DNA of 64,000 bases from Yoonia sp. (GTDB lineage Bacteria > Pseudomonadota > Alphaproteobacteria > Rhodobacterales > Rhodobacteraceae). The stretch spans positions 1 through 64,000 of the forward strand of contig JAQXEG010000025.1 of the NCBI GenBank assembly GCA_029250945.1, in the 5' to 3' direction. Below are positions 19,439-30,203 of this stretch, piece after piece. A program made the position numbers and the translations under genes. Positions within the stretch are counted from its first letter, which is position 1. Each line of letters starts with the position of its first letter. A model generated the notes under the pieces. The model was given only the letters and a program-made list of their open reading frames with translations. It had not been told where the DNA came from and ran no database searches.

Positions 19439-19630
19439 GTCGACCTGCTCATGTCCCTTATGTGGGTACCGCCATTGTTGGCAGCAATAGGTTAACACCC
19501 CTTTGGGAAGATGCGTCCTTTGTCATCGTTATGGCCGAAAAACAGAGTCAAATATAGGCACAAACGGTTAACGGGCGGAAATTCACCAATGCTTGTTTCG
19601 TTTTTGTGATTGGGGCATCAGGGGGCTGTG

Positions 19631-20230
19631 ATGACGTTGAAAACCGAAATTCAGGGCTGTGTGCTGTGCAAGGAGCGCTTTGCCGCAACGGCGACGGCCC
19701 ATTCGCCGCGCCCCGTGGTGTGGTTCGACCGCGGTGCGCGCATCCTGATCGCAGGGCAGGCGCCCGGTGCGCGGGTGCATGAGAGCGGCCAACCCTTTAC
19801 CGATCCATCTGGGGATCGTTTGCGGGATTGGATGGGGATCGGGGGCGATATTTTCTATGATACGTCCCGCGTGGCGATTGTGCCGATGGCGTTTTGTTTT
19901 CCCGGCTACAACGCGAAAGGCAGCGACCTACCGCCGCCGCCCATCTGCGCACAGACGTGGCGGGCCCGTGCGGTGGATGACATCGGGGATGTGCCGCTGA
20001 CCTTGCTGATTGGCGCATATGCGCAGAAATGGCATCTGGGCGGCAAAATGGGCGTGACAGAGCGGGTCGCTGGCTGGCGTGATCTTGCGCCGACTATCTT
20101 TGCGCTGCCGCATCCATCGTGGCGCAATACCGGTTGGATCAAACGGAACCAGTGGTTCGAGCGGGATCTGTTGCCTGTCTTACGGGACCGCGTTCAGACC
20201 GTGCTTGCCCAGCGGGGGCGCACCGATTAG
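19631..20230 (+). CDS. Uracil-DNA glycosylase family protein
   Basis: RILIAGQAPGARVHESGQPFTDPSGDRLRDWMGI and FALPHPSWRNTGWIKRNQWFE. Confidence 0.85.
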   Translation: MTLKTEIQGCVLCKERFAATATAHSPRPVVWFDRGARILIAGQAPGARVHESGQPFTDPSGDRLRDWMGIGGDIFYDTSRVAIVPMAFCFPGYNAKGSDLPPPPICAQTWRARAVDDIGDVPLTLLIGAYAQKWHLGGKMGVTERVAGWRDLAPTIFALPHPSWRNTGWIKRNQWFERDLLPVLRDRVQTVLAQRGRTD

Positions 20231-20239
20231 GCAGTGCGC

Positions 20240-21016
20240 ATGACAGATCTTGACCTTGCCCATGCCGCGATGGACGCGGCCCCCGATGATGACACGAAAC
20301 GTTTGCAGTTCTTTGAACGGCTGGCCGATACGGAATTGTTCATGTTGCTGGGCGCAGAAGCCGAAGGTGATCAGGTCACACCAGAGCTTTTCGATATTGA
20401 AGATCAGAAATACGTCCTGATCTTTGACCGAGAGGACCGATTGACCCAGTTTGTCGGACGCGAGGCCCCCTATGCGGGCCTGTCGGGGCGGGTTTTGTGC
20501 GATATGGTCGACGGGCAGGGGATCGGTTTTGCGCTGAACCTCGAGGTGGCACCATCCGCGATGCTGATCCCGTCCGAGGCCGTGACGTGGCTTAACAGCA
20601 CCTTGGGCAACACGCCTGAGGAGGCACAGGCCCGTTTGACCGAAGTTTCCGCACCGCGTGGTCTGCCAGAGGTTGTCGTGACCGGTTTGGACCGCAAATT
20701 GGCGATTGCCGCTGGACTGGCCCAAACTGCCTACCTGGCGGCTGCGACATATGACGATGGCGGGCAGGGGCACGTGCTGGCGTTTATCGATGCGGTGCCG
20801 GGTGCGCAGGATGCACTGGCCAAGGCGGCCGGTGAGGCGCTGACATTTTCGGGGATTGAGGCAGGAACAATGGATGTGTTGTTCGCCCGTGCCGAAGATC
20901 CGCTGACGGCCCATTTGGCGCGCGTCGGGTTGCGGTTTGATCTGCCTGCATTGCACGAACCTCAGGCCCCAACTGCGCCGGGGATGGACCCTGAAAAACC
21001 GCCGCGCTTGCGATAG
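20240..21016 (+). CDS. SseB family protein
   Basis: Composition and YVLIFDREDRLTQFVGREAPYAGLSGRVLCDMV motif. Confidence 0.7.
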   Translation: MTDLDLAHAAMDAAPDDDTKRLQFFERLADTELFMLLGAEAEGDQVTPELFDIEDQKYVLIFDREDRLTQFVGREAPYAGLSGRVLCDMVDGQGIGFALNLEVAPSAMLIPSEAVTWLNSTLGNTPEEAQARLTEVSAPRGLPEVVVTGLDRKLAIAAGLAQTAYLAAATYDDGGQGHVLAFIDAVPGAQDALAKAAGEALTFSGIEAGTMDVLFARAEDPLTAHLARVGLRFDLPALHEPQAPTAPGMDPEKPPRLR

Positions 21017-21017
21017 G

Positions 21018-21060
21018 TGGTGGCGCCTCCGGCGGGAGTATTTTCAAAAAAGCGAGGTGG
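21018..21060 (+). repeat. Copy of dispersed 3'-end motif GGGAGTATTTTcAAAAAaGCGAGG preceded by CGCCTCCGGCG hairpin
   Basis: Between convergent genes; resembles 34935-34980. Confidence 0.45.
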
Positions 21061-21063
21061 AGC

Positions 21064-21996
21064 TTAGTATCCTGCGGCGCGGTTCACGGTGTTGTGGAAC
21101 GGCTGACCATTTTCGGCGCGTTTGATGTTGGCCGCGATAACCGCGCTTGCGGTTTTGGGTCGGGTTGTCGACGCGATATGGGGCGTGACTGTGATGTTCG
21201 GGTGGGTCCAGAACGGGTGATCCGTTGGAAGTGGTTCCATGCGGAAGACATCGAGCGTTGCGTGCCCGACCTTACCACCCGCAATCGCAGAGATCAGAGC
21301 ATCGTCATCTACCAGGGGACCGCGCCCGGGATTAATGATAAATGCGCCATCGGCCAACAAGTTGAGCGTGTCGGCGTTCAGGGTATTTTCGGTGGCTGGT
21401 GTGTCGGGCAGCAGGAGCACCACGATCTGCGCATCGGCAAGTGCCGCGCCAAGCCCGTCATCGCCGTGTAAACAGGTGATGCCATCGACGTCTTTCTGGG
21501 TCCGGCTCCAACCGGTAACCGGAAACCCCAGATTGGCAAGTGCAAGCCCACAGGCGGTGCCAAGTGCACCGAGCCCGAGGACCGTGATAGGGCGCTGCCG
21601 CGCAACGGGGGGATAGACAGTGTCGCGCCATTGCCCGTCTTGGCCGTTGATATGGGTATCCATGCCGAGGTGATGGCGCAGGCAATGTCCGACGACCCAT
21701 TCGACCATGCCTGCCGTCAGGCTGTCATCCACCATCCGCACAAGCGGTTGTGTCAGTGTCGGGTTATCGACGACGGTTTCGATACCGGCCCACAGGCTTA
21801 GGATGCCCTTGGTGCGGGTGTAGGGGGTGAAATCGGTGACAGGCCCATTGGGGGCAAAGACGATGTAATCGACATCGCTTGGCGCGTGATCCTCTGACAG
21901 GTTCACGTCTAGTCCGGCCTGTTCAAACGCAGTTGTCAGATGGGTGTTATATTCATCCCAGCGCGGTGGCTGTGCGGAAAACAGGACGTTGATCAT
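21064..21996 (-). CDS. Glyoxylate/hydroxypyruvate reductase A-like D-2-hydroxyacid dehydrogenase
   Basis: ITVLGLGALGTACGLALANLGFPVTGWSRTQK (Rossmann) and INPGRGPLVDDDALISAIAGGKVGHATLDVFRMEPLP. Confidence 0.9.
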   Translation of the reverse strand: MINVLFSAQPPRWDEYNTHLTTAFEQAGLDVNLSEDHAPSDVDYIVFAPNGPVTDFTPYTRTKGILSLWAGIETVVDNPTLTQPLVRMVDDSLTAGMVEWVVGHCLRHHLGMDTHINGQDGQWRDTVYPPVARQRPITVLGLGALGTACGLALANLGFPVTGWSRTQKDVDGITCLHGDDGLGAALADAQIVVLLLPDTPATENTLNADTLNLLADGAFIINPGRGPLVDDDALISAIAGGKVGHATLDVFRMEPLPTDHPFWTHPNITVTPHIASTTRPKTASAVIAANIKRAENGQPFHNTVNRAAGY

Positions 21997-23135
21997 TAGC
22001 GTGCCTTATGGACGTGGGCGCTTTGGACCAGACCAAAGGCGATCAGCAGAACAAGCATGGCGGACCCGCCGTAGCTGACGAGCGGTAGTGGCACTCCAAC
22101 GACAGGCGCAAGGCCTGTGACCATCGCCATGTTTACGGCAAAGAACAAGAAGAACGCCATCGCAACCCCAAGCGTGAGCAAGGCACCAAAGCGGTCCTTG
22201 TTCGTCAGGGCAGAGGCGACGCAGAAGAAGATGATCAGCACATAAAGCATCAGCAATGCAAACGCGCCGACAAAGCCGAATTCCTCGGCCAAGGTCGTAA
22301 AGATGAAATCGGTATGCTTTTCGGGCAAAAAGTTTAGCCGGCTTTGCGTGCCTTGCATAAATCCGCGCCCCGTCCAGCCGCCAGACCCAAGCGCGATCTT
22401 GGCCTGCGTAATGTGATAGCCCGCGCCAAGTGGGTCATTGGCGGGGTCCAGAAACGTATCAATACGCCGGTACTGATAGTCCTTGAGTAACTGCCAGCTT
22501 GTGCCGCGCCCTTGGAAAACGGCGACAATCGCGCCCACGCCTGCCGCCAGAACGGAGGCGAAATAGGCCCAGTGCACACCCGCAAGAAACATGACCGTCG
22601 CCCCACCCGTCAGAAGCAAAAGGGCGGTGCCAAGGTCGGGCTGCCGTAGCACCAATGCCGTGGGCAAAAGGATGATCAAGATCGGGCAGATGACCCAAAG
22701 CGGGCGCGACGTCTTATCCGTCGGCAGCCAATCATAATAGGCAGCAAGCACCATGATCAGCGTAATCTTGGTCATCTCGGATGGTTGCAGGCGCATGAAG
22801 CCAAGGTCGATCCAGCGTTGCGCACCCATGCCGACAGAGCCAAAGAATTCCACCCCGATCAGCAAAAGAAGGGAGACGCCAAAGGCCACGGCCGAGATGT
22901 TTCGCCAAAACCAGATCGGCACCATGGCCACCCCTATCATCAGCACCATGCCAACGCCAAAACGTTTGATCTGTGCGGACATCCACGGGTCTGCCGATCC
23001 GCCCGCGATGGAATAGAGCATGATGAACCCGGCGCAGGCCACTGCTGTGATCAGCATGATGACCGGCCAATTCAGATAGACCAGTTTGCGGAACCCGCTC
23101 GGCACGTATTTGGTGTTATACTCAAGATAGCTCAT
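21996..23135 (-). CDS. rodA: Rod shape-determining protein RodA (SEDS)
   Basis: QPDLGTALLLLTGGATVMFLAG, LPEKHTDFIFTTLAEEFGFVGA, PLPLVSYGGSAMLVLLIAFG. Confidence 0.95.
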   Translation of the reverse strand: MSYLEYNTKYVPSGFRKLVYLNWPVIMLITAVACAGFIMLYSIAGGSADPWMSAQIKRFGVGMVLMIGVAMVPIWFWRNISAVAFGVSLLLLIGVEFFGSVGMGAQRWIDLGFMRLQPSEMTKITLIMVLAAYYDWLPTDKTSRPLWVICPILIILLPTALVLRQPDLGTALLLLTGGATVMFLAGVHWAYFASVLAAGVGAIVAVFQGRGTSWQLLKDYQYRRIDTFLDPANDPLGAGYHITQAKIALGSGGWTGRGFMQGTQSRLNFLPEKHTDFIFTTLAEEFGFVGAFALLMLYVLIIFFCVASALTNKDRFGALLTLGVAMAFFLFFAVNMAMVTGLAPVVGVPLPLVSYGGSAMLVLLIAFGLVQSAHVHKAR

Positions 23136-25072
23136 GCGCGGTCCTTCCCGCGCGATCCGGGTGGGACACGTTCGCGGATTTTGCGCTGTTGTTCCGCAAT
23201 TCGACCACGGGCGCCTGATGGATAGGCGTCAAGCGGGGGCTCACCATCGTAAAGCGCCTGAAGCATGATATCGCGTGCGATTGGGGCTGCTGCGGTCGAC
23301 CCGCCACCACCGTGTTCAACCACAACGGCCACCGCAAATCGTGGGTTTTCGACAGGCGCGAAGCTGACAAACAGCGCGTGATCGCGGCGTTCCCATGGCA
23401 AATCCTCGTTGCGGGTCACACCGCGCGCGCGCTCCTCAGCGGTGATGCGGCGGACCTGACTGGTGCCGGTTTTACCCGCCATTTTCATGGCCGACGCGTT
23501 GATCCGTGACCGATAGGCCGTGCCGCGTGAATGGTTTGACACATCACCCATCGCATTACGAATGCGGCGTAGATAGTTTTCGTTCAGCCCAATGCTCTCG
23601 CCAGCGCCACTTGGTTTCTCATAGCCGTCGACAGCCCGCACAAGGCGCGGTTTGATGCTGCGACCTGTGGCCAAACGGCCTGCCATAATCGCCAGCTGAA
23701 GCGGGGATGACAAAACGTATCCCTGCCCGATAGAGGCGTTCACCGTATCGCCGACCCGCCAATCCTGTTCGTGCACTGTGCGCTTCCATTCCTTGTCTGG
23801 TGCAAGGCCCGATGCCACTGCTGACAGTGGCAGATCATGTTTGACGCCAAGGCCCAGTTTGCGGGCCATGGCGGAAATCTTGTCGATCCCGACCCGCTGG
23901 CTGATTTCGTAATAATAGCAGTCGCAGGATTGTTTCAGGCTTTCGTGCAGGTTCATGTTGCCGTGGCCTGCGCGTTTCCAACAGTGGAACCTTGTGCCAA
24001 ATACCTCGACCCAGCCAGTGCAGCGGATCGTTTCCTCTGGCGTGACTTTGCCGTCTTCCAGCGCCGCAAGCGCAGTGACCATCTTGAAGGTTGATCCGGG
24101 CGGGTAGGTGCCTTGAACGGCTTTGGCAGCCAGCGGGCGGTATTTGTTTTCGTTCAGGTCGCGCCAATCGGCGACAGAAATCCCGCGCACAAACATGTTG
24201 GGGTCAAACGTCGGCGCAGAAGCGACAGCCCGCAGGTCACCGTTTTCCAGATCAAGCACAACCGCGCCTGCGCTTTCGTTATCAAGACGTGCCTGCACAT
24301 AAGACTGCAGCCGTGCGTCGATCGTCAGCTGAACATCGGCGCCGGAATTCCCCTCTTGGCGGTCCAGTTCGCGCATAACGCGGCCAATAGCGTTTACTTC
24401 AATCCGCTTGGTGCCGGCTGAGCCGCGCAAACGGCGTTCCAGCTTGTTCTCGGTGCCTGTTTTGCCGATTTGAAACTTGGGGATTTGCAGTAGCGGATCT
24501 TGGTCATCAATTCGGCTCAGGTCGTAGTCGGATACTGGCCCGACATAGCCCACCACATGGCCCAAATCCGCGCCCCACGGATAGACGCGCGACAGCCCCA
24601 CCTCGGCCGTGATGCCGGGCAATGCGGGGGAATTGACGTTCACCCGCGCCACATCATACCACGTCAGCCGGTCCGCAATCGTCACCGGCACAAAGGGCGA
24701 GCGGCGCTGCATTTCTTCCATCGCCCTCGCAAGGTTTTCAGGATCAAGCGGCACCAGTTTGGTGAGCCTTTCCAACACCTCGCCCACATCGCCCGCATCC
24801 TCACGGACCATGACAACGCGGTAGTTTTGTTCATTGGTCGCAAGCGGTTGACCGTTGAGATCAAAAATTTGGCCACGGGCTGGCGGGATCAGGCGAATGT
24901 TGATCCGGTTTTCATCGGCCAAAAGGCGAAACTGATCTGCTTGGTCGATTTGAAGGGTCTGCATCCGGTAGCCAAGCGCGCCGACAATGCCAAGTTGGGC
25001 CGCACCAAGCACAAGGGCGCGGCGCCCAATTTTGCGAGCACTGATTTCGGTATCTCTGGTCTTGCGTTTCAT
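23132..25072 (-). CDS. mrdA: Penicillin-binding protein 2
   Basis: STFK (YPPGSTFKMVTALAALEDG) and AGKTGTSQVRR motifs; operon with rodA and mreBCD. Confidence 0.95.
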   Translation of the reverse strand: MKRKTRDTEISARKIGRRALVLGAAQLGIVGALGYRMQTLQIDQADQFRLLADENRINIRLIPPARGQIFDLNGQPLATNEQNYRVVMVREDAGDVGEVLERLTKLVPLDPENLARAMEEMQRRSPFVPVTIADRLTWYDVARVNVNSPALPGITAEVGLSRVYPWGADLGHVVGYVGPVSDYDLSRIDDQDPLLQIPKFQIGKTGTENKLERRLRGSAGTKRIEVNAIGRVMRELDRQEGNSGADVQLTIDARLQSYVQARLDNESAGAVVLDLENGDLRAVASAPTFDPNMFVRGISVADWRDLNENKYRPLAAKAVQGTYPPGSTFKMVTALAALEDGKVTPEETIRCTGWVEVFGTRFHCWKRAGHGNMNLHESLKQSCDCYYYEISQRVGIDKISAMARKLGLGVKHDLPLSAVASGLAPDKEWKRTVHEQDWRVGDTVNASIGQGYVLSSPLQLAIMAGRLATGRSIKPRLVRAVDGYEKPSGAGESIGLNENYLRRIRNAMGDVSNHSRGTAYRSRINASAMKMAGKTGTSQVRRITAEERARGVTRNEDLPWERRDHALFVSFAPVENPRFAVAVVVEHGGGGSTAAAPIARDIMLQALYDGEPPLDAYPSGARGRIAEQQRKIRERVPPGSRGKDRA

Positions 25073-25608
25073 AGGCGCTGCCCCCGACTATCGACCTGAC
25101 CTAAGGTGGGGCGGCCGATCCCGAAAATAAACTGGGCGATCAAAACGACCAGTGGAATGAAAATAATGGTCATCACCATTTGGATCAAGCTTAGCGCAAG
25201 TGGGGCCTGTACCGACATCACAACCGTTTGAACAACGCGGTTGATGATGGTGATGGCAACCACCCCCATGGCCATCCAGCCCCAAGCCATTGCAAACGGC
25301 ATTTCGTGAATGCTGGCGGTGCGTGCGCGGAGCATTTCGGTCAAGATCACAACCATTGCCGCCCAAAGGCCGGGTGGGCGCTGGAACAACAAATCCGCCA
25401 ATAAGAAAATAGCCGCTACGATCCAGACGGGCGCAAAATCCGGTCGGCGGGCGACCCAAACGAGTGTCACGGCCAACAACCAATCGGGCGGGGCCCAAAC
25501 GGTCGGGCGCGTGTCGAGCGGCAGAATCTGGGCGAAGATGATGCCAACAGTCAAAATGACGAACACACTGCGGCCAATCCAGACCTTTGATGATGATGCA
25601 TCAGCCAT
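25069..25608 (-). CDS. mreD: Rod shape-determining protein MreD
   Basis: Small membrane protein between mreC and mrdA; start at MADASSSKVWIGRS overlaps mreC stop. Confidence 0.85.
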   Translation of the reverse strand: MADASSSKVWIGRSVFVILTVGIIFAQILPLDTRPTVWAPPDWLLAVTLVWVARRPDFAPVWIVAAIFLLADLLFQRPPGLWAAMVVILTEMLRARTASIHEMPFAMAWGWMAMGVVAITIINRVVQTVVMSVQAPLALSLIQMVMTIIFIPLVVLIAQFIFGIGRPTLGQVDSRGQRL

Positions 25609-26494
25609 CAGTTTCGGCCTGCGCGGTTTGTGGCGCATCCGCTGGCGCCAAAAGGCTGCCGGGGTCTGTGATGCCGTCATTTGGGCGGGACCGCAGGACA
25701 CGCAGGAATTCCAGCCGTTCATAGTCGGCAGACAACCGCACGCGCAGACGGCGATCATTCCCAAGGGCGACTTGGCCCACCAAAAGGTCAGCAGGAAATA
25801 CGCCACCATCGCCCGACGTCACAACGCGGTCGCCAGGGCGGACAAGATCGGCATTTTCCAGAAATTCAATCGGCGGGTTCAGAGTGTTATCCCCACCCAG
25901 AATGGCACGCTGGCCAGACGGTTGGATCGTGATCGGAATACGGCTTGAGGTGTCGGTCAACAGGATCACGCGTGCAGTTTTTTCACCCACGCCGCTGATC
26001 CGCCCGACGAGGCCGATACCGTCCATGGTGGGCCAGCCGTCCACCAATCCGTCACGCGCGCCCACATTCAGCAGGACCGATTGCCGGAACGGTGACCCGC
26101 TATCGGTTAACACAACACCAGTGATATACGTCAGTTCGGGATCAAGGCGCACATTGTTTAGGCCCAAAAGCTTGGCGTTTTCCTGCTCCAGTTGAAGCGC
26201 GGCTTCTTTCCACGCCTTCATCTGCTGCAATTCGCGGCGCAGGTCGCCGTTTTGGGCCGCAAGCTGTTGATAGGATTGAAAATCGCTAATTAGATTCGCC
26301 ATGCCGGTGACAGGTGCCATGGCCCAATCAAACGACGGCACCACGCGGTCAATCACGGCAAGGCGGAACCGTTCGACCCGTGGGGTATCAATCCGCCAGA
26401 CAAGGAAAATACCCAGCAGCGTGAACACCAAAATCCCGACCAGCAACCTGCGGATCGGGCCAAAGTAGTCTTCGGTGTTGCGGTCGTTTGCCAA
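25601..26494 (-). CDS. mreC: Rod shape-determining protein MreC
   Basis: FRQSVLLNVGARDGLVDGWPTMDGIGLVGRISGVGEKTARVILLTD. Confidence 0.94.
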   Translation of the reverse strand: MANDRNTEDYFGPIRRLLVGILVFTLLGIFLVWRIDTPRVERFRLAVIDRVVPSFDWAMAPVTGMANLISDFQSYQQLAAQNGDLRRELQQMKAWKEAALQLEQENAKLLGLNNVRLDPELTYITGVVLTDSGSPFRQSVLLNVGARDGLVDGWPTMDGIGLVGRISGVGEKTARVILLTDTSSRIPITIQPSGQRAILGGDNTLNPPIEFLENADLVRPGDRVVTSGDGGVFPADLLVGQVALGNDRRLRVRLSADYERLEFLRVLRSRPNDGITDPGSLLAPADAPQTAQAETDG

Positions 26495-26511
26495 ATGCAG
26501 CCCCGCTTTGC

Positions 26512-27579
<1,068 letters not shown>

Positions 27580-27688
27580 CTAGAACGCGACTCCCCCGTC
27601 GCTGAGCCCTTATAGGTAAGGGGGGCAAAGGGGGAAAGGGGCAATCACACGACTTATGGGCGTGTTCTTGCCGCCCAAATTAGGGGGT

Positions 27689-27712
27689 GGGCGGCCCCGT
27701 TTCAGGCCGCCC
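27689..27712 (-). terminator. GC-rich perfect hairpin GGGCGGCC-N8-GGCCGCCC downstream of leuA
   Basis: 8-bp perfect arms 9 nt past the leuA stop; no strong U tract. Confidence 0.5.
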
Positions 27713-27720
27713 GCGATTGA

Positions 27721-29277
27721 TCAGCTGTCTTTGTAGCTGACGCCCTTGGTGTCATAGCCCGGCTGCGATTGTTCGCGCCGCACCATCAAGCGGTTTAGCG
27801 CGTTGATATACGCCTTGGCGCTGGCAACCACAGTGTCAGTATCGGCCGATTGGCCTGTGGCGATACGCCCGTCTTCTTCCAATCGCACAGACACCGTTGC
27901 TTGGGCATCGGTGCCTTCGGTCACGGCGCTGACCTGATAAAGCTGCAACCGCGCTTTGTGTTCCACCAGCGCCTTGACCGCGTTGAATGTCGCATCAACC
28001 GGCCCGTCGCCTGTGGCCTTGGTGGTCACGGTTTCGCCATCAACCTCAAGCACCATTTCAGCGGATTGCGGCCCTTGCGTGCCGCAGATAACGGCCAAGG
28101 ATTCCAGGCGGATACGATCCTCATCCCCGTCGTTTTGGCGAATGATGGCGATCAGGTCGTCGTCGTACACTTCCTTTTTGCGGTCGGCCAATTCCTTGAA
28201 CCGGACGAACACGTCCTTCAGCTCATTGTCGCCCATGTCATAGCCCAGCTCGGCCAGTTTGGCGCGCAAGGCGGCACGACCCGAATGTTTGCCCAATGGC
28301 AGCGATGTGCCTGACAAGCCCACATCCTCTGGGCGCATAATCTCAAAGGTTTCTTTGTTCTTCAGCATGCCATCTTGGTGGATGCCGCTTTCGTGGGCGA
28401 AGGCGTTTTTACCGACAATCGCCTTGTTAAACTGGACAGCAAAGCCGGACACCGTCGCCACACGGCGCGAGATGTTCATGATCTTGGTTGTATCAATGCG
28501 CGTGGTGTAGGGCATGATATCGGACCGCACCTTGAGCGCCATTACGACCTCTTCCAGCGCAGTATTCCCCGCACGTTCGCCCAGACCGTTGATCGTGCAT
28601 TCGATCTGGCGTGCACCACCTTCGACGGCGGCCAGTGAGTTGGCGGTCGCCATGCCCAGATCGTTGTGGCAGTGGGTGGCAAAGATCACGTCATCAGCAC
28701 CGGGAACCGTTTTGATCAGGTTGCGGATAAGATCAGCGGATTCCACTGGGGCGGTATAGCCCACGGTATCGGGGATGTTGATCGTTGTGGCACCCGCCTT
28801 GATCGCGATTTCCACAACGCGACACAGGTAGTCCCATTCGGTGCGTGTCGCATCCATTGGCGACCACTGCACGTTGTCGCACAGGTTGCGGGCGTGGGTG
28901 ACTGTGTCGTGGATACGTTCCGCCATTTCGTCCATCGTCAGGTTCGGAATAGCGCGGTGCAGCTCGGACGTGCCGATGAACGTGTGGATGCGCGGGGATG
29001 CGGCGTGTTTCACAGCCTCCCAACAGCGGTCGATATCCTTATAGTTTGCGCGCGCCAGACCACAGATTGTGGCGGATTTGGACCGCTGCGCAATCTCGGT
29101 TACGGCATTGAAATCACCCTCTGATGCGATGGGAAATCCGGCCTCGATGATATTTACGCCCATCTCGTCCAGTAGTTCGGCGATCTCCAGCTTTTCGGCG
29201 TGGGTCATTGTGGCGCCGGGGGATTGTTCGCCATCGCGCAGGGTGGTGTCGAAAATCAACACGTCATTTATCGTCAT
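27721..29277 (-). CDS. leuA: 2-isopropylmalate synthase
   Basis: VLIFDTTLRDGEQSPGATMTHAEKLEIAELLDEMGVNIIEAGFP; HESGIHQDGMLKNKETFEIM. Confidence 0.97.
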   Translation of the reverse strand: MTINDVLIFDTTLRDGEQSPGATMTHAEKLEIAELLDEMGVNIIEAGFPIASEGDFNAVTEIAQRSKSATICGLARANYKDIDRCWEAVKHAASPRIHTFIGTSELHRAIPNLTMDEMAERIHDTVTHARNLCDNVQWSPMDATRTEWDYLCRVVEIAIKAGATTINIPDTVGYTAPVESADLIRNLIKTVPGADDVIFATHCHNDLGMATANSLAAVEGGARQIECTINGLGERAGNTALEEVVMALKVRSDIMPYTTRIDTTKIMNISRRVATVSGFAVQFNKAIVGKNAFAHESGIHQDGMLKNKETFEIMRPEDVGLSGTSLPLGKHSGRAALRAKLAELGYDMGDNELKDVFVRFKELADRKKEVYDDDLIAIIRQNDGDEDRIRLESLAVICGTQGPQSAEMVLEVDGETVTTKATGDGPVDATFNAVKALVEHKARLQLYQVSAVTEGTDAQATVSVRLEEDGRIATGQSADTDTVVASAKAYINALNRLMVRREQSQPGYDTKGVSYKDS

Positions 29278-29295
29278 TTTGGTATTCCTTTGTGT

Positions 29296-29366
29296 CCTTA
29301 GCTTGTCGTGGTGCTGATCCCCTCTGAGCGGTCGCACCGATATGGCACGCTCAGAGGCAGCTAAGG
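29296..29366 (-). promoter_or_regulatory. Nested inverted repeats in the leuA 5' leader (candidate attenuator)
   Basis: Outer arms CCTTAGCT (29296-29303)/AGCTAAGG (29359-29366); inner arms CCTCTGAGCG (29321-29330)/CGCTCAGAGG (29348-29357); all perfect. Confidence 0.7.
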
Positions 29367-29431
29367 AGAAGCAACGCAGATAGGCCAAGCCCGGCAGGGG
29401 CGGCAGCTGTGATATGTGTATTTGCGTTCAT
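29351..29431 (-). CDS. Leu-rich leader peptide MNANTHITAAAPAGLGLSALLLLSCL upstream of leuA
   Basis: 26-codon ORF with LLLL run, several Leu as CTT/CTA/TTG; stop lies inside the inner hairpin arm. Confidence 0.7.
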   Translation of the reverse strand: MNANTHITAAAPAGLGLSALLLLSCL

Positions 29432-29564
29432 GGGAAGGACTATAGCCATAGATTAGCCGATGAAAACCCCTGTTTTCGGGTTCGTCAGTGGATACAGGTG
29501 CCTGAATTTGGAGGCAAGCATCGGTGGGGCTGGTTTTTGGGCAACGGGGGGCTAATTGGCGGGG

Positions 29565-30203
29565 ATGACACGGAATTTGATTATTGGCGCCTCTGGCGGA
29601 ATTGGTGCGGCAATGGCGCAAGCTGCCGCAGGTGACGTCGTAGGGCTTTCGCGGCGCAATGACGGGTTGGACGTGACAAACTCCGACAGCGTGGCTGCGG
29701 TACTGGGCGGGCTGGATGGTGTGTTTGACAAGGTCGTCGTGGCGATTGGCAGCTTAGGCACACCGGAGAAATCCCTGTCTGCGATCAAGGCATCCGCGAT
29801 GCTGGATGTCATGGCAGTGAACGCTGTTGGTCCGGCGTTAATACTCCGGCATCTGCCGCAGCTTCTTGCGCTACAAGGGCGAGTTGCGGTTTTGTCGGCC
29901 CGTGTTGGGTCGATTGGGGACAATGCGATTGGCGGTTGGCATTCCTATCGCGCGTCCAAGGCCGCGTTGAACCAGATCGTACACGGCGCTGCGATTGAGC
30001 TGGCGCGCACCCACAAAGGATCGGTTTGTGTGGCCTTGCATCCGGGCACAGTCGCGACGTCATTCACCGCCAATCACGCAGGTCGTTACAAGATGGTCAC
30101 GCCAGAGGTCGCAGCGGCAAATCTTTGGTGCGTCATCGACGGTTTGGCGCCTTCACAAACCGGCGGCTTTTATGATTACGCAGGCGAGGTGATCCCATGG
30201 TAA
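29565..30203 (+). CDS. SDR family NAD(P)-dependent oxidoreductase (C-factor-like)
   Basis: NLIIGASGGIGAAMAQAAAG; GGWHSYRASKAALNQIVHGAAIEL. Confidence 0.88.
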   Translation: MTRNLIIGASGGIGAAMAQAAAGDVVGLSRRNDGLDVTNSDSVAAVLGGLDGVFDKVVVAIGSLGTPEKSLSAIKASAMLDVMAVNAVGPALILRHLPQLLALQGRVAVLSARVGSIGDNAIGGWHSYRASKAALNQIVHGAAIELARTHKGSVCVALHPGTVATSFTANHAGRYKMVTPEVAAANLWCVIDGLAPSQTGGFYDYAGEVIPW

